A DNA stretch of 11,471 bases, from contig JAJXXS010000353.1 of the NCBI GenBank assembly GCA_021780975.1, positions 1 to 11,471 on the forward strand, written 5' to 3'. Position 1 is the stretch's first letter. Every line of letters starts with the position of its first letter. The position numbers and the translations under genes were made by a program. This DNA is from Pseudomonadota bacterium. GTDB lineage: Bacteria; Pseudomonadota; Gammaproteobacteria; Burkholderiales; Thiobacillaceae. Below the pieces are notes generated by a model. That model was not told the DNA's origin, ran no database searches, and was given only the letters and a program-made list of their open reading frames with translations. Positions 1 to 6,938 of the stretch are shown one piece after another.

Positions 1-774
<774 letters not shown>

Positions 775-779
775 ATCAA

Positions 780-1538
780 TCAATGCCTCAGTTTGTAGCC
801 GCGCTTGAGCAGCGCCAGGGTGAGGCCGGATATTGCCATAAAGCAGCCGGCGGCCACCAGCAGGCTCTTTTCCGGAGCCACGTCGGCGGCGCCGAAGAAG
901 CCGTAGCGGAAACCGTCGATCATGTAGAACACCGGATTCCATTGCGACACCTCGTGCCAGAAAGGCGGCAGCGAATGGATGGAATAGAACACGCCGGACA
1001 GAAAAGTCAGCGGCATGATGAGGAAATTCTGGAAGGCGGCGAGCTGATCGAACTTCTCCGCCCAGACGCCGGCGACGATGCCCAGTCCGCCCAGCACGCC
1101 CGAGGACAGCAGGGCAAAGCTGACGAGCCAGAGCGGGTGATCCACGCGCAGCGGCGCAAACCACAGCGTCACCAGCAGCACGCCCAGCCCCACCACCAGG
1201 CCGCGCACCATGGCGGCGGCGAGATAGGCGAGAAAAAATTCCGCATAGGAGAGCGGCGGCAAGAGGACGAAGACGATGTTGCCCGTGATCTTGGACTGGA
1301 TGAGGCTGGAGGAGCTGTTGGCGAAGGCGTTCTGCAGCACCGACATCATCACCAGGCCGGGCACCAGGAACTGCGTGTACGACACCCCCGGATAGACCTG
1401 CACATGGCTGGACAGCACGTGGGAGAAGATCAGCAGGTACAGCAGCGCCGTGATCACCGGCGCCAGCACGGTCTGGAAGGCCACCTTCCAGAAGCGCAGC
1501 AGCTCCTTGTAGAGCAGGGTGTTGAAGCCGGCGCTCAT
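780..1538 (-). CDS. ABC-2 type transporter permease (YadH-like)
   Basis: A 252-residue inner-membrane protein of the ABC-2 family (E. coli YadH is about 256 residues). Six hydrophobic segments can be seen at roughly residues 21-42, 57-78, 103-128, 137-158, 168-187 and 225-245. The N-terminal YKELLRFWKV amphipathic stretch and the late NPVFYMIDGFRYGFFG block are typical of YadH/NodJ-like exporters. The start ATG overlaps the stop of the ATPase gene as ATGA, with no independent Shine-Dalgarno sequence, so the two products are almost certainly made together as a transporter. The substrate is not known from sequence; this family includes exporters of lipids, polysaccharides and drugs. Its place within the lipid-transport/cell-wall cluster suggests an envelope substrate, which is an inference only. 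Confidence 0.9.
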   Translation of the reverse strand: MSAGFNTLLYKELLRFWKVAFQTVLAPVITALLYLLIFSHVLSSHVQVYPGVSYTQFLVPGLVMMSVLQNAFANSSSSLIQSKITGNIVFVLLPPLSYAEFFLAYLAAAMVRGLVVGLGVLLVTLWFAPLRVDHPLWLVSFALLSSGVLGGLGIVAGVWAEKFDQLAAFQNFLIMPLTFLSGVFYSIHSLPPFWHEVSQWNPVFYMIDGFRYGFFGAADVAPEKSLLVAAGCFMAISGLTLALLKRGYKLRH

Positions 1539-2431
1539 GTCGTGGCGATGATGCGGTTGAACACGTCTTCGAGATCGGCGCGCGCCAGCTGCAGATCCTC
1601 CACCGTCACGCGCTGCTCGCGCAGGCGCGCAAGCAGCGCCTCCAGCTCCTCGTAGCGCTCGAAGCGGAAACGCCATGCGCCCTCGCCGTGCGCCGTCAGG
1701 CCGGCGATGCCGGCCGCCGCGACATCGCCGCGCAGATTCAGGGTGGCACAGCGCTCGTCGGCGCGCGCCAGCAAGTTGCGCGTGCTGTCGAGGGCGACGA
1801 TGCGGCCGTTCTTGAGCATGGCGATGCGCCCGCACAAGGCCTCCGCCTCTTCCAGGTAATGCGTGGTGAGGACGATGGTGTGGCCCTGGCGGTTGAGACT
1901 CTGGACGAATTTCCACAACGCCTGCCGCAGGCTCACGTCCACCCCTGCGGTGGGCTCGTCGAGGATGATCACCGGCGGCTTGTGCACCAGCGCCTGCGCC
2001 ACCAGCACGCGTCGCTTCATGCCGCCGGAAAGCGCGCGCATGTTCTTCTCCGCGTGCGGCAGCAGATCGAGATGGTGCATCACCTCGTTGAGCCAGTCGT
2101 CGTTGTGCTTGAGGCCGAAATAGCCGGACTGGATGCGCAGCGTCTCGCGCACGGTGAAGAAGGGGTCGTACACCAGTTCCTGCGGCACCACGCCGAGGCG
2201 GCGGCGCGCCTCGCGATACTGGCTCTGCACGTCGTAGCCCATCACCGCCGCCCGGCCAGCGCTGGCCCGGGTAAGCCCGGCGAGGATGCTGATGAGGGTG
2301 GTCTTGCCCGCCCCATTGGGCCCCAGCAGACCGAAAAACTCGCCCTCCTGCACTTCCAGATCGACCCCCTGCAAGGCAGTGAGCGCCGGGTAGCGCTTCA
2401 CCAGGCCACGCACCGCCAGCGCGGCGTTCAT
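1535..2431 (-). CDS. ABC transporter ATP-binding protein, ABC-2 exporter class (YadG-like)
   Basis: A 298-residue cytoplasmic ATPase that energises the permease encoded directly downstream. Motifs in order: Walker A GPNGAGKTT (residues 37-45), Q-loop VPQE (82-85), ABC signature LSGGMKRR (134-141), Walker B VIILDEP (154-160) and H-loop THYLEEAE (190-197). A C-terminal region from about 225 resembles the accessory domain found after the ATPase core in CcmA/YadG/DrrA-type exporters. The ATG at 2431 overlaps the mlaB stop as ATGA and gives the correct YadG-like N-terminus; an in-frame extension to 2539 lies wholly inside mlaB and lacks family similarity. No Shine-Dalgarno sequence is visible, so re-initiation after mlaB is the likely mode of translation. 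This second ABC ATPase is distinct from mlaF in the same cluster. Confidence 0.93.
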   Translation of the reverse strand: MNAALAVRGLVKRYPALTALQGVDLEVQEGEFFGLLGPNGAGKTTLISILAGLTRASAGRAAVMGYDVQSQYREARRRLGVVPQELVYDPFFTVRETLRIQSGYFGLKHNDDWLNEVMHHLDLLPHAEKNMRALSGGMKRRVLVAQALVHKPPVIILDEPTAGVDVSLRQALWKFVQSLNRQGHTIVLTTHYLEEAEALCGRIAMLKNGRIVALDSTRNLLARADERCATLNLRGDVAAAGIAGLTAHGEGAWRFRFERYEELEALLARLREQRVTVEDLQLARADLEDVFNRIIATT

Positions 2432-2730
2432 GCGACGAGCAAGGCGTCCACCCCGTAGAGCGCGGCCAGCGCCGTGAGCGCCTGCGGCAGGGCGGAGATG
2501 TGCAAGGCACGGCCGTGCGCCGCGGCGCGGCGGCGGCAAGCGAACAGGAAGGCAAGCGCGGCCGAATCCGGGCTGCGCGCAGCGCTGACGTCGAGGGAGG
2601 AGATTTCGCCCCGCGCCAGCAGCGGTTCGAGCGCCCCCAGCAAGGAGGCGACGCTCTCCAGCGCCAGCACGCCGCTCACGCGCGCGCTGCCGCCACTGAC
2701 TTCCAGACCCTCAATGCTTGGCCGGGTCAT
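2428..2730 (-). CDS. mlaB: STAS-domain protein, MlaB subunit of the Mla ABC transporter
   Basis: A 100-residue cytoplasmic STAS domain. In the E. coli MlaFEDB complex, MlaB binds the MlaF ATPase and is needed for its stability and activity. The predicted phosphorylatable loop of the STAS fold reads ARSPDSAALAFL, with Asp55-Ser56 where E. coli MlaB has Asp-Thr; downstream, ALYGVDALLV matches the E. coli KLYNLPADVL region. Sequence conservation is low outside these blocks, as usual for MlaB, and much of the assignment rests on its position right after mlaC. It overlaps the end of mlaC by 20 nt and its stop overlaps the start of the second ABC ATPase as ATGA. A weak Shine-Dalgarno-like AGGCGA lies just upstream of the ATG. 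Confidence 0.85.
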   Translation of the reverse strand: MTRPSIEGLEVSGGSARVSGVLALESVASLLGALEPLLARGEISSLDVSAARSPDSAALAFLFACRRRAAAHGRALHISALPQALTALAALYGVDALLVA

Positions 2731-3322
2731 TCTTCGCCTGCAGCGATTCGATCAGGCCGTTGATGCCTGAGCGGCGCACGATCTGGCCGAAGGAGCTGCG
2801 GTAGTTGAGCACCAGGCTCACGTTGTCGATGGCCACGTCGTAGACCTTCCAGCCATATGGGGTCTGGTACAGGCTGTAGTCGACCGGCAGCGGAGCCTGC
2901 CCGCCCGGCTGCTGGATGACGGTCTTGACCGTCACGTCGGTGGCATTGGGCGGCATGGAGAAGGGGCGGAAATCCACCGTCTGGTTGTTGAAGGCATGCA
3001 GGGAGCCCGCATAGGTGCGCACCAGCAAGGCCTTGAACTGCTTCACCAGCGCCTCCTTCTGCGCCGGCGTGGCCTGGCGCCAGTAGCGCCCGACCGCAAG
3101 CTGGGTCATGCGGTCGAAATCGAAATTGGGCAGCACCTTCTCTTCCACCAGCGCATAGACCTTGTCGTCATTGTTGAGCATGCCCTTCTCTTTGCGCAGG
3201 ACATTGAGGACTTCCTCCGTGGTCGACTTCACCAGCACGTCGGGCGGCGTCATGGCGGCGGCCCAGACGCTGCAGGTCCACGTCAGGAGCAGCAGAAATG
3301 GGAGCAGCAGCAGTTTTCTCAT
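2711..3322 (-). CDS. mlaC: Periplasmic phospholipid-binding protein MlaC
   Basis: A 203-residue exported protein that shuttles phospholipids across the periplasm between the outer membrane and the MlaFEDB complex. A Sec signal peptide is clear: MRKLLLL, a leucine-rich core, and a likely cleavage site near residues 21-23 (VWAAA). No lipobox is evident, so it should be soluble. Family blocks include VLPNFDFDRMTQLAVGRYWR (63-82), ATPAQKEALVKQFKALL (84-100) and the C-terminal GWKVYDVAIDNVSLVLNYRS (157-176). The ATG at 3322 is preceded at 5 nt by AGGAAA, a good ribosome binding site. It sits 47 nt downstream of the TolC-like gene and overlaps mlaB. The identification is secure from both sequence and context. 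Confidence 0.95.
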   Translation of the reverse strand: MRKLLLLPFLLLLTWTCSVWAAAMTPPDVLVKSTTEEVLNVLRKEKGMLNNDDKVYALVEEKVLPNFDFDRMTQLAVGRYWRQATPAQKEALVKQFKALLVRTYAGSLHAFNNQTVDFRPFSMPPNATDVTVKTVIQQPGGQAPLPVDYSLYQTPYGWKVYDVAIDNVSLVLNYRSSFGQIVRRSGINGLIESLQAKNDPAKH

Positions 3323-3327
3323 TGCGG

Positions 3328-3333
3328 TTTCCT
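3328..3333 (-). promoter_or_regulatory. Ribosome binding site of mlaC
   Basis: AGGAAA on the minus strand, 5 nt before the mlaC ATG. It lies in the 47-nt gap after the TolC-like gene, so mlaC can be initiated independently of the preceding gene. This supports the chosen start, which also gives a proper signal peptide. Confidence 0.65.
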
Positions 3334-3369
3334 GTCTTGATGGGGGGATGGGTATTCGAGCGCGGCGCC

Positions 3370-4725
3370 TCAGCGGGGTTCGCCCGTCAGCTTGGCGAGC
3401 CGCGCCACGTCCATGTTGTAGTCGTAAATGGTCTTGAGATAGTCGGCCTGCAGCAGAACGTAGTTCTTGAGGGCGTCGGAAACCTTCTCGGCACTGGTGA
3501 AGCCGGCGTTGTAGTCGGCCAGATTGGCCACCACCCAGCGCCGCGCCGCCGCTGCGCCGTCACCCAGTTCGTCCACCGACTTGCGGTTGGCCTGCGCGTT
3601 GGCGTAGGCCTCGGCCACCTGGAAGGGGATGCCGGCCAGGGCATACTGCTTCTTGTACTGCAGCGCTTCCAGCTCGGCCTGGGCGCGATCCACCCTGGCG
3701 CGGTTGACATCGAAGGAGATATTCCATTTCACGCCCACGACGGGGGTGAGGCCGTAGCTGTTGAAGGGGTCATAGATATAAGGATTGTTGAGCTTGTCGC
3801 GCCCCGGCGCGTAATTGCCCATGGCCGCCACGCCGGCATAAAGGTCGGGCCAGTCCTCCGCCTTTTTGGCCGCCACCAGGGCGCGGCGCGCCTGCAGGCC
3901 CGCCTCCAGGGCAGCCATCTCCGGCCGGTCGGCCAGCGCACGGTTCTGCAGCGCATCGACGGACTGCCCGGGGAAAGGCACCGGCGCCAGGCGCGTGTCG
4001 GCGATCTGGAGATCGCCCTGCATGCCGACGCCGGTCAGCACCTTGAGCCCGTCCAGCGCGATGCTCTCCACCGCCGCGGATTGCGCCAGATACTTGCCGA
4101 GCAGACCCTGGGCGGCCTGCAGCGCATAGAGATCGGCCTGCGTGGCGTTGCCGCGGTCGGCCTTGAGATTGTTGTTGACGCTCTCGATGGTGCTCTTGAG
4201 CTTGCCGTTGATCTCTTCCAGAAAGCTGTGGGTTTCGCGCGCCGTCAGATAACCGTAGTAGGCACGCTTGGTGTCGTACACGATGTCGGCCTGGGTCACG
4301 CGCGTCTCGGCCTTCTGCACGGCGATGTTGTCCTTGGCGGCGACGCCGTAGTTCTCGAGCTTGCCGAAGGTGTAGAGCGGTTTGATGATGGTGAATTCGA
4401 GGTGGGCCCAGGGCGTGATGCCGTGCAGATGGGCACCATCGGAGCGCAGCACGGTGCCGGACTGCGCTCCGTTGGCGAAGATGCCGCCGTCGACGCTGGG
4501 CGCCAGGCCGATGAAGGCATTCGCCCCCATCTGCCAGCCGCCGTGCCCCCGCACCTCGGCGAGCAGGGCCTGGGCGGCGTGCACCAGCTGCTCCTTTTCC
4601 TTGATGCGGGGATCGGCGTGCAGGCTCATTTCGATGGCCTGATCCAGGGTCACGGTCTCGGCACGCGCCGGGGCGGCGATGACGCCGAGTACCGCCAAGG
4701 CAACGAGGGTGTTACGGATTCGCAT
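3370..4725 (-). CDS. TolC-family outer membrane protein embedded in the mla operon
   Basis: A 451-residue outer-membrane efflux-type protein, predicted to form a trimeric beta-barrel with a long periplasmic alpha-helical tunnel. The signal peptide MRIRNTLVALAVLGVIAAPARA would be cut after Ala22. The two tandem OEP halves are visible: the first includes TLDQAIEMSLHADPRIKE (26-43) and GNATQADLYALQAAQ (192-206), the second ALADRPEMAALEAGLQARR (263-281) and YNAGFTSAEKVSDALKNYVL (405-424). Long heptad-rich helices surround these blocks. The length fits TolC (about 470 mature residues in E. coli, slightly shorter here). The ATG at 4725 overlaps the end of mlaD by 14 nt and has an AAGGAG site 6 nt upstream; a longer in-frame start at 4863 is inside mlaD and would destroy the signal peptide. 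Placement between mlaD and mlaC suggests a role in envelope lipid traffic, but partners and substrate are unknown. Confidence 0.9.
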   Translation of the reverse strand: MRIRNTLVALAVLGVIAAPARAETVTLDQAIEMSLHADPRIKEKEQLVHAAQALLAEVRGHGGWQMGANAFIGLAPSVDGGIFANGAQSGTVLRSDGAHLHGITPWAHLEFTIIKPLYTFGKLENYGVAAKDNIAVQKAETRVTQADIVYDTKRAYYGYLTARETHSFLEEINGKLKSTIESVNNNLKADRGNATQADLYALQAAQGLLGKYLAQSAAVESIALDGLKVLTGVGMQGDLQIADTRLAPVPFPGQSVDALQNRALADRPEMAALEAGLQARRALVAAKKAEDWPDLYAGVAAMGNYAPGRDKLNNPYIYDPFNSYGLTPVVGVKWNISFDVNRARVDRAQAELEALQYKKQYALAGIPFQVAEAYANAQANRKSVDELGDGAAAARRWVVANLADYNAGFTSAEKVSDALKNYVLLQADYLKTIYDYNMDVARLAKLTGEPR

Positions 4726-5191
4726 GGCCTGCTCCTTTTTCCTGAGCTTTGTTGTAGATGAACTGGCTGATGAGATTCTCCAGCACCACGGCGGACTGGG
4801 TGATCTGGATTTTGCTGCCATTGGCCAGGTTTTTGGTATCGCCTCCGGGCTCCAGCGCCACATATTGCTCGCCGAGCAGCCCCGAAGTCAGGATGGAAGC
4901 GGATGTATCGGCCGGAAATTGATAGCGATTGTCCAGGCGCAAGGTCACCAATGCCTCGAACTTGTTGTTGTCAAAGGAAATTTTTGCCACCCGCCCGACC
5001 ACCACGCCGGCACTTTTGACCGGCGCGCGCACCTTGAGGCCGCCGATGTTGTTGAAATCCGCCGTCACCGCGTAGCTGTTGGAGGCGCTCACGGTATTGA
5101 TGGTGCTCACCTTGATGGCGAGAAACAGCAGCGCGGCGATGCCGCCGATGACGAACAGCCCGACCCAGAAATCCAGTATTCCCCGTTGCAT
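4712..5191 (-). CDS. mlaD: MCE-domain lipid transport protein MlaD
   Basis: A 159-residue inner-membrane-anchored periplasmic protein whose MCE domains form the hexameric ring of the MlaFEDB complex. One N-terminal membrane helix spans about residues 8-27 (FWVGLFVIGGIAALLFLAI). The MCE domain runs from about 38 to 116, with the conserved FNNIGGLKVRAPVKSAGVVVGRV block (46-68) and the pore-loop region TSGLLGEQYVALEPGG (102-117). A helical segment AVVLENLISQFIYNKA (134-149) follows. The protein is shorter than E. coli MlaD (183) because it lacks most of the polar C-terminal tail. The ATG lies 2 nt after the mlaE stop with AAGGGA 5 nt upstream. Its end overlaps the TolC-like gene by 14 nt. Confidence 0.96.
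   Translation of the reverse strand: MQRGILDFWVGLFVIGGIAALLFLAIKVSTINTVSASNSYAVTADFNNIGGLKVRAPVKSAGVVVGRVAKISFDNNKFEALVTLRLDNRYQFPADTSASILTSGLLGEQYVALEPGGDTKNLANGSKIQITQSAVVLENLISQFIYNKAQEKGAGHANP
4732..4737 (-). promoter_or_regulatory. Strong ribosome binding site of the TolC-like gene
   Basis: A full AAGGAG on the minus strand, 6 nt before the ATG at 4725, located inside the last codons of mlaD. It decides the start of the TolC-like gene against the upstream in-frame candidates, and indicates efficient translation of this gene rather than simple read-through from mlaD. Confidence 0.75.
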
Positions 5192-5193
5192 GC

Positions 5194-5985
5194 CTATCCC
5201 TTGAACATGAATGCCGTGAGCACGAAATCCAGCCCCAGTATCGCCAGGCTGGACACCACCACCGTGCGCGTGGTGGCGAGCGCCACGCCCTCCGCCGTCG
5301 GCTGTGCGTCGAAGCCCTCGAACAGCGCGATGACGCTGATGGCGACGCCGAACACGGCGCTCTTGATGATGCCGTTTAACACGTCGTGATGCCATTCCAC
5401 GGCCGACTGCATCTGCGACCAGAACGTGCCGTCGTCCAGGCCGATCAGCACCACCCCCACTAGATAGCCGCCGAAAATGCCCGTCGCCGTGAACATCGCG
5501 GCCAGCAGCGGCATGGAAATCACGCCCGCCCAGAAACGCGGCGCCACCACGCGGGCGATGGGATCCACGGCCATGATTTCCATGGCCGACAGCTGCTCGG
5601 TGGTCTTCATCAGCCCCACCTCGGCGGTGATGGCCGTGCCGGCCCGGCTGGCGAACAGCAGCCCCGCCACCACCGGCCCCAGTTCCCGCGTGAGCGACAG
5701 CGCCACCAGCACGCCCAGGGCCGAGTCGGAGCCATAGATCTTGAGCGTCTCGTAGCCCTGCAGGCCCAGCACCATGCCGACGAACAGGCTCGACACCAGG
5801 ATGATGATCACCGACAGCACGCCGACATAATAAAGCTCGCGCAATACCAATCCGGGTCGCCGCAGCAGATCGCCCGAGCGCAGCAGGATGGCGACGAAGA
5901 AGCGCGTGGCATAACCCAGGGTCCACACCCCTTCCCGCACGCGCCGGCCGATGCCGCCCACGCCACGATAGATGGCGCTAAACAT
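5194..5985 (-). CDS. mlaE: Mla ABC transporter permease MlaE
   Basis: A 263-residue multi-spanning inner-membrane permease of the MlaE/YrbE family, the membrane subunit through which phospholipids pass between MlaD and the bilayer. The central conserved region runs from LSLTRELGPVVAGLLFASR (96-114) through the AEVGLMKTTEQLSAMEIMAV block (121-140), which contacts the MlaF ATPase. Hydrophobic segments are seen around 55-76, 88-112, 152-180, 210-224 and 242-260. The C-terminus LAILGLDFVLTAFMF matches E. coli MlaE. The ATG at 5985 (reading MFSAIYRG) was chosen: it has a GGGGCAGG purine-rich stretch just upstream, overlaps mlaF by 8 nt, and gives the E. coli-like length of about 260. An in-frame TTG at 6003 is possible but adds six unsupported residues. 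Confidence 0.96.
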   Translation of the reverse strand: MFSAIYRGVGGIGRRVREGVWTLGYATRFFVAILLRSGDLLRRPGLVLRELYYVGVLSVIIILVSSLFVGMVLGLQGYETLKIYGSDSALGVLVALSLTRELGPVVAGLLFASRAGTAITAEVGLMKTTEQLSAMEIMAVDPIARVVAPRFWAGVISMPLLAAMFTATGIFGGYLVGVVLIGLDDGTFWSQMQSAVEWHHDVLNGIIKSAVFGVAISVIALFEGFDAQPTAEGVALATTRTVVVSSLAILGLDFVLTAFMFKG

Positions 5986-6790
5986 GGGCCTGCCCCAAAC
6001 CAAGGTCGTCCGCGTAGTCGGGTGCCGGCATGTGGAACGGCACCGGGCCGTCGATCTCGCCGCGCACGAACTGGCGCACGAAGGGCAGGTCGGATTTCTC
6101 GATGTCGGCCGGCGTGCCCTCGGCGGCGATCACGCCGTTCGCCATGATGTAGACGTAATCGCAGATGGCGAAGGACTCCTGTACGTCGTGGGTCACCACC
6201 AGGGAGGTCATGCCCAGGGTGTCGGTGAGCCTGCGGATGAGATTGCCCGCCACCGCCAGGGAGATGGGGTCCAGGCCGGTGAAGGGTTCGTCGTACATCA
6301 TCAGTTCCGGATCGAGGGCGATGGCGCGCGCCAGCGAGGCGCGCCGCGCCATGCCGCCGGACAGCTGCGCCGGCATGAGACCGGCCGCGCCGCGCAGACC
6401 CACGGCATGGAGCTTCATGAGCACCAGGTCGCGGATCATGTCCGCCGGCAGGTCGGTATGCTCGCGCAACTGGAAGGCGACGTTGTCGAACACCGACATG
6501 TCGGTGAAGAGCGCGCCAAACTGGAACAGCATGCCCATGCGGCGGCGCAGGCGGTAGAGTTCGCGCCGCTTGAGTTCGTTCACCACCTGGCCGGCCACGC
6601 GCACGCGCCCCGCCGTGGGCCTGAGCTGGCCGCAGATGAGCCGCAGCAGCGTGGTCTTGCCGCCGCCGCTGGCGCCCATGATGGCCACCACCTGGCCGCG
6701 CCGCGCGCGCAGGTTGATGCCCTGCAGCACGGCCTTGCCGCCGTAGGCGAAGTGCAGATCCTCGATCTCGACCAGAGCGTCGTCGGTCAA
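5978..6790 (-). CDS. mlaF: Mla ABC transporter ATP-binding protein MlaF
   Basis: A 270-residue cytoplasmic ATPase powering the MlaFEDB phospholipid transporter. Motifs: Walker A GASGGGKTT (39-47), Q-loop LFQFGALFTDMSVFDNV (88-104, the MlaF-specific form), signature LSGGMARR (143-150), Walker B MMYDEP (164-169) and H-loop VTHDVQES (199-206). The C-terminal extension FVRGEIDGPVPFHMPAPDY (241-259) is characteristic of MlaF, where in E. coli it reaches over to the neighbouring ATPase and MlaB. The best start is a TTG at 6790, which gives MTDDALVEIEDLHFAYG; a GGACGG stretch lies about 9-14 nt upstream. No ATG or GTG is available near it in frame, and the extended frame to 6940 shows no family similarity. 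First gene of the minus-strand cluster. Confidence 0.93.
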   Translation of the reverse strand: MTDDALVEIEDLHFAYGGKAVLQGINLRARRGQVVAIMGASGGGKTTLLRLICGQLRPTAGRVRVAGQVVNELKRRELYRLRRRMGMLFQFGALFTDMSVFDNVAFQLREHTDLPADMIRDLVLMKLHAVGLRGAAGLMPAQLSGGMARRASLARAIALDPELMMYDEPFTGLDPISLAVAGNLIRRLTDTLGMTSLVVTHDVQESFAICDYVYIMANGVIAAEGTPADIEKSDLPFVRQFVRGEIDGPVPFHMPAPDYADDLGLGQAHV

Positions 6791-6821
6791 ACTATTTCCG
6801 TCCGTGACAATTAGCCGTCGA

Positions 6822-6827
6822 ATTTTA
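6822..6827 (-). promoter_or_regulatory. Candidate -10 box for the mla operon
   Basis: On the minus strand this reads TAAAAT, one mismatch from the sigma-70 consensus TATAAT, inside the only AT-rich patch of the 148-nt divergent region. It lies about 32 nt before the mlaF start, so a transcript would carry a leader of roughly 25 nt that includes the GGACGG site. No convincing -35 hexamer is found at 16-18 nt spacing, so this is a weak call based on composition and position. Confidence 0.3.
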
Positions 6828-6924
6828 GCAAACGCTGTTGCTTGGCCGTGGACTATGCCCTCGCGCGGCGGCAGGAATTTGCCCGACCGTTGCGGCCAAG
6901 CCGCTACGCCCTGCGCGCCTGGGC

Positions 6925-6930
6925 GATAAT
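6925..6930 (+). promoter_or_regulatory. Candidate -10 box close to the oxidoreductase start
   Basis: GATAAT, one mismatch from TATAAT, stands out in GC-rich sequence and ends 8 nt before the ATG at 6939. If used, the transcript would start at or within a few bases of the ATG and be nearly leaderless, which would fit the lack of any Shine-Dalgarno sequence there. No matching -35 element was found. The rest of the 6791-6938 gap shows no further structure that I could support. Confidence 0.22.
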
Positions 6931-6938
6931 CGGCCTCC

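Noticed and set aside
1535..2539. Longer N-terminus for the second ABC ATPase starting at 2539
   Set aside because: The extra 36 residues lie inside mlaB and are Arg/Pro-rich without family similarity; the ATGA overlap at 2431 is a better start.
3298..4761. A 487-codon plus-strand frame across the TolC-like gene
   Set aside because: Antisense shadow of the TolC-family gene, with no recognisable motif and no ribosome binding site.
3370..4863. Longer N-terminus for the TolC-like protein starting at 4863
   Set aside because: It would run through mlaD and bury the clear signal peptide; the ATG at 4725 has AAGGAG at ideal distance.
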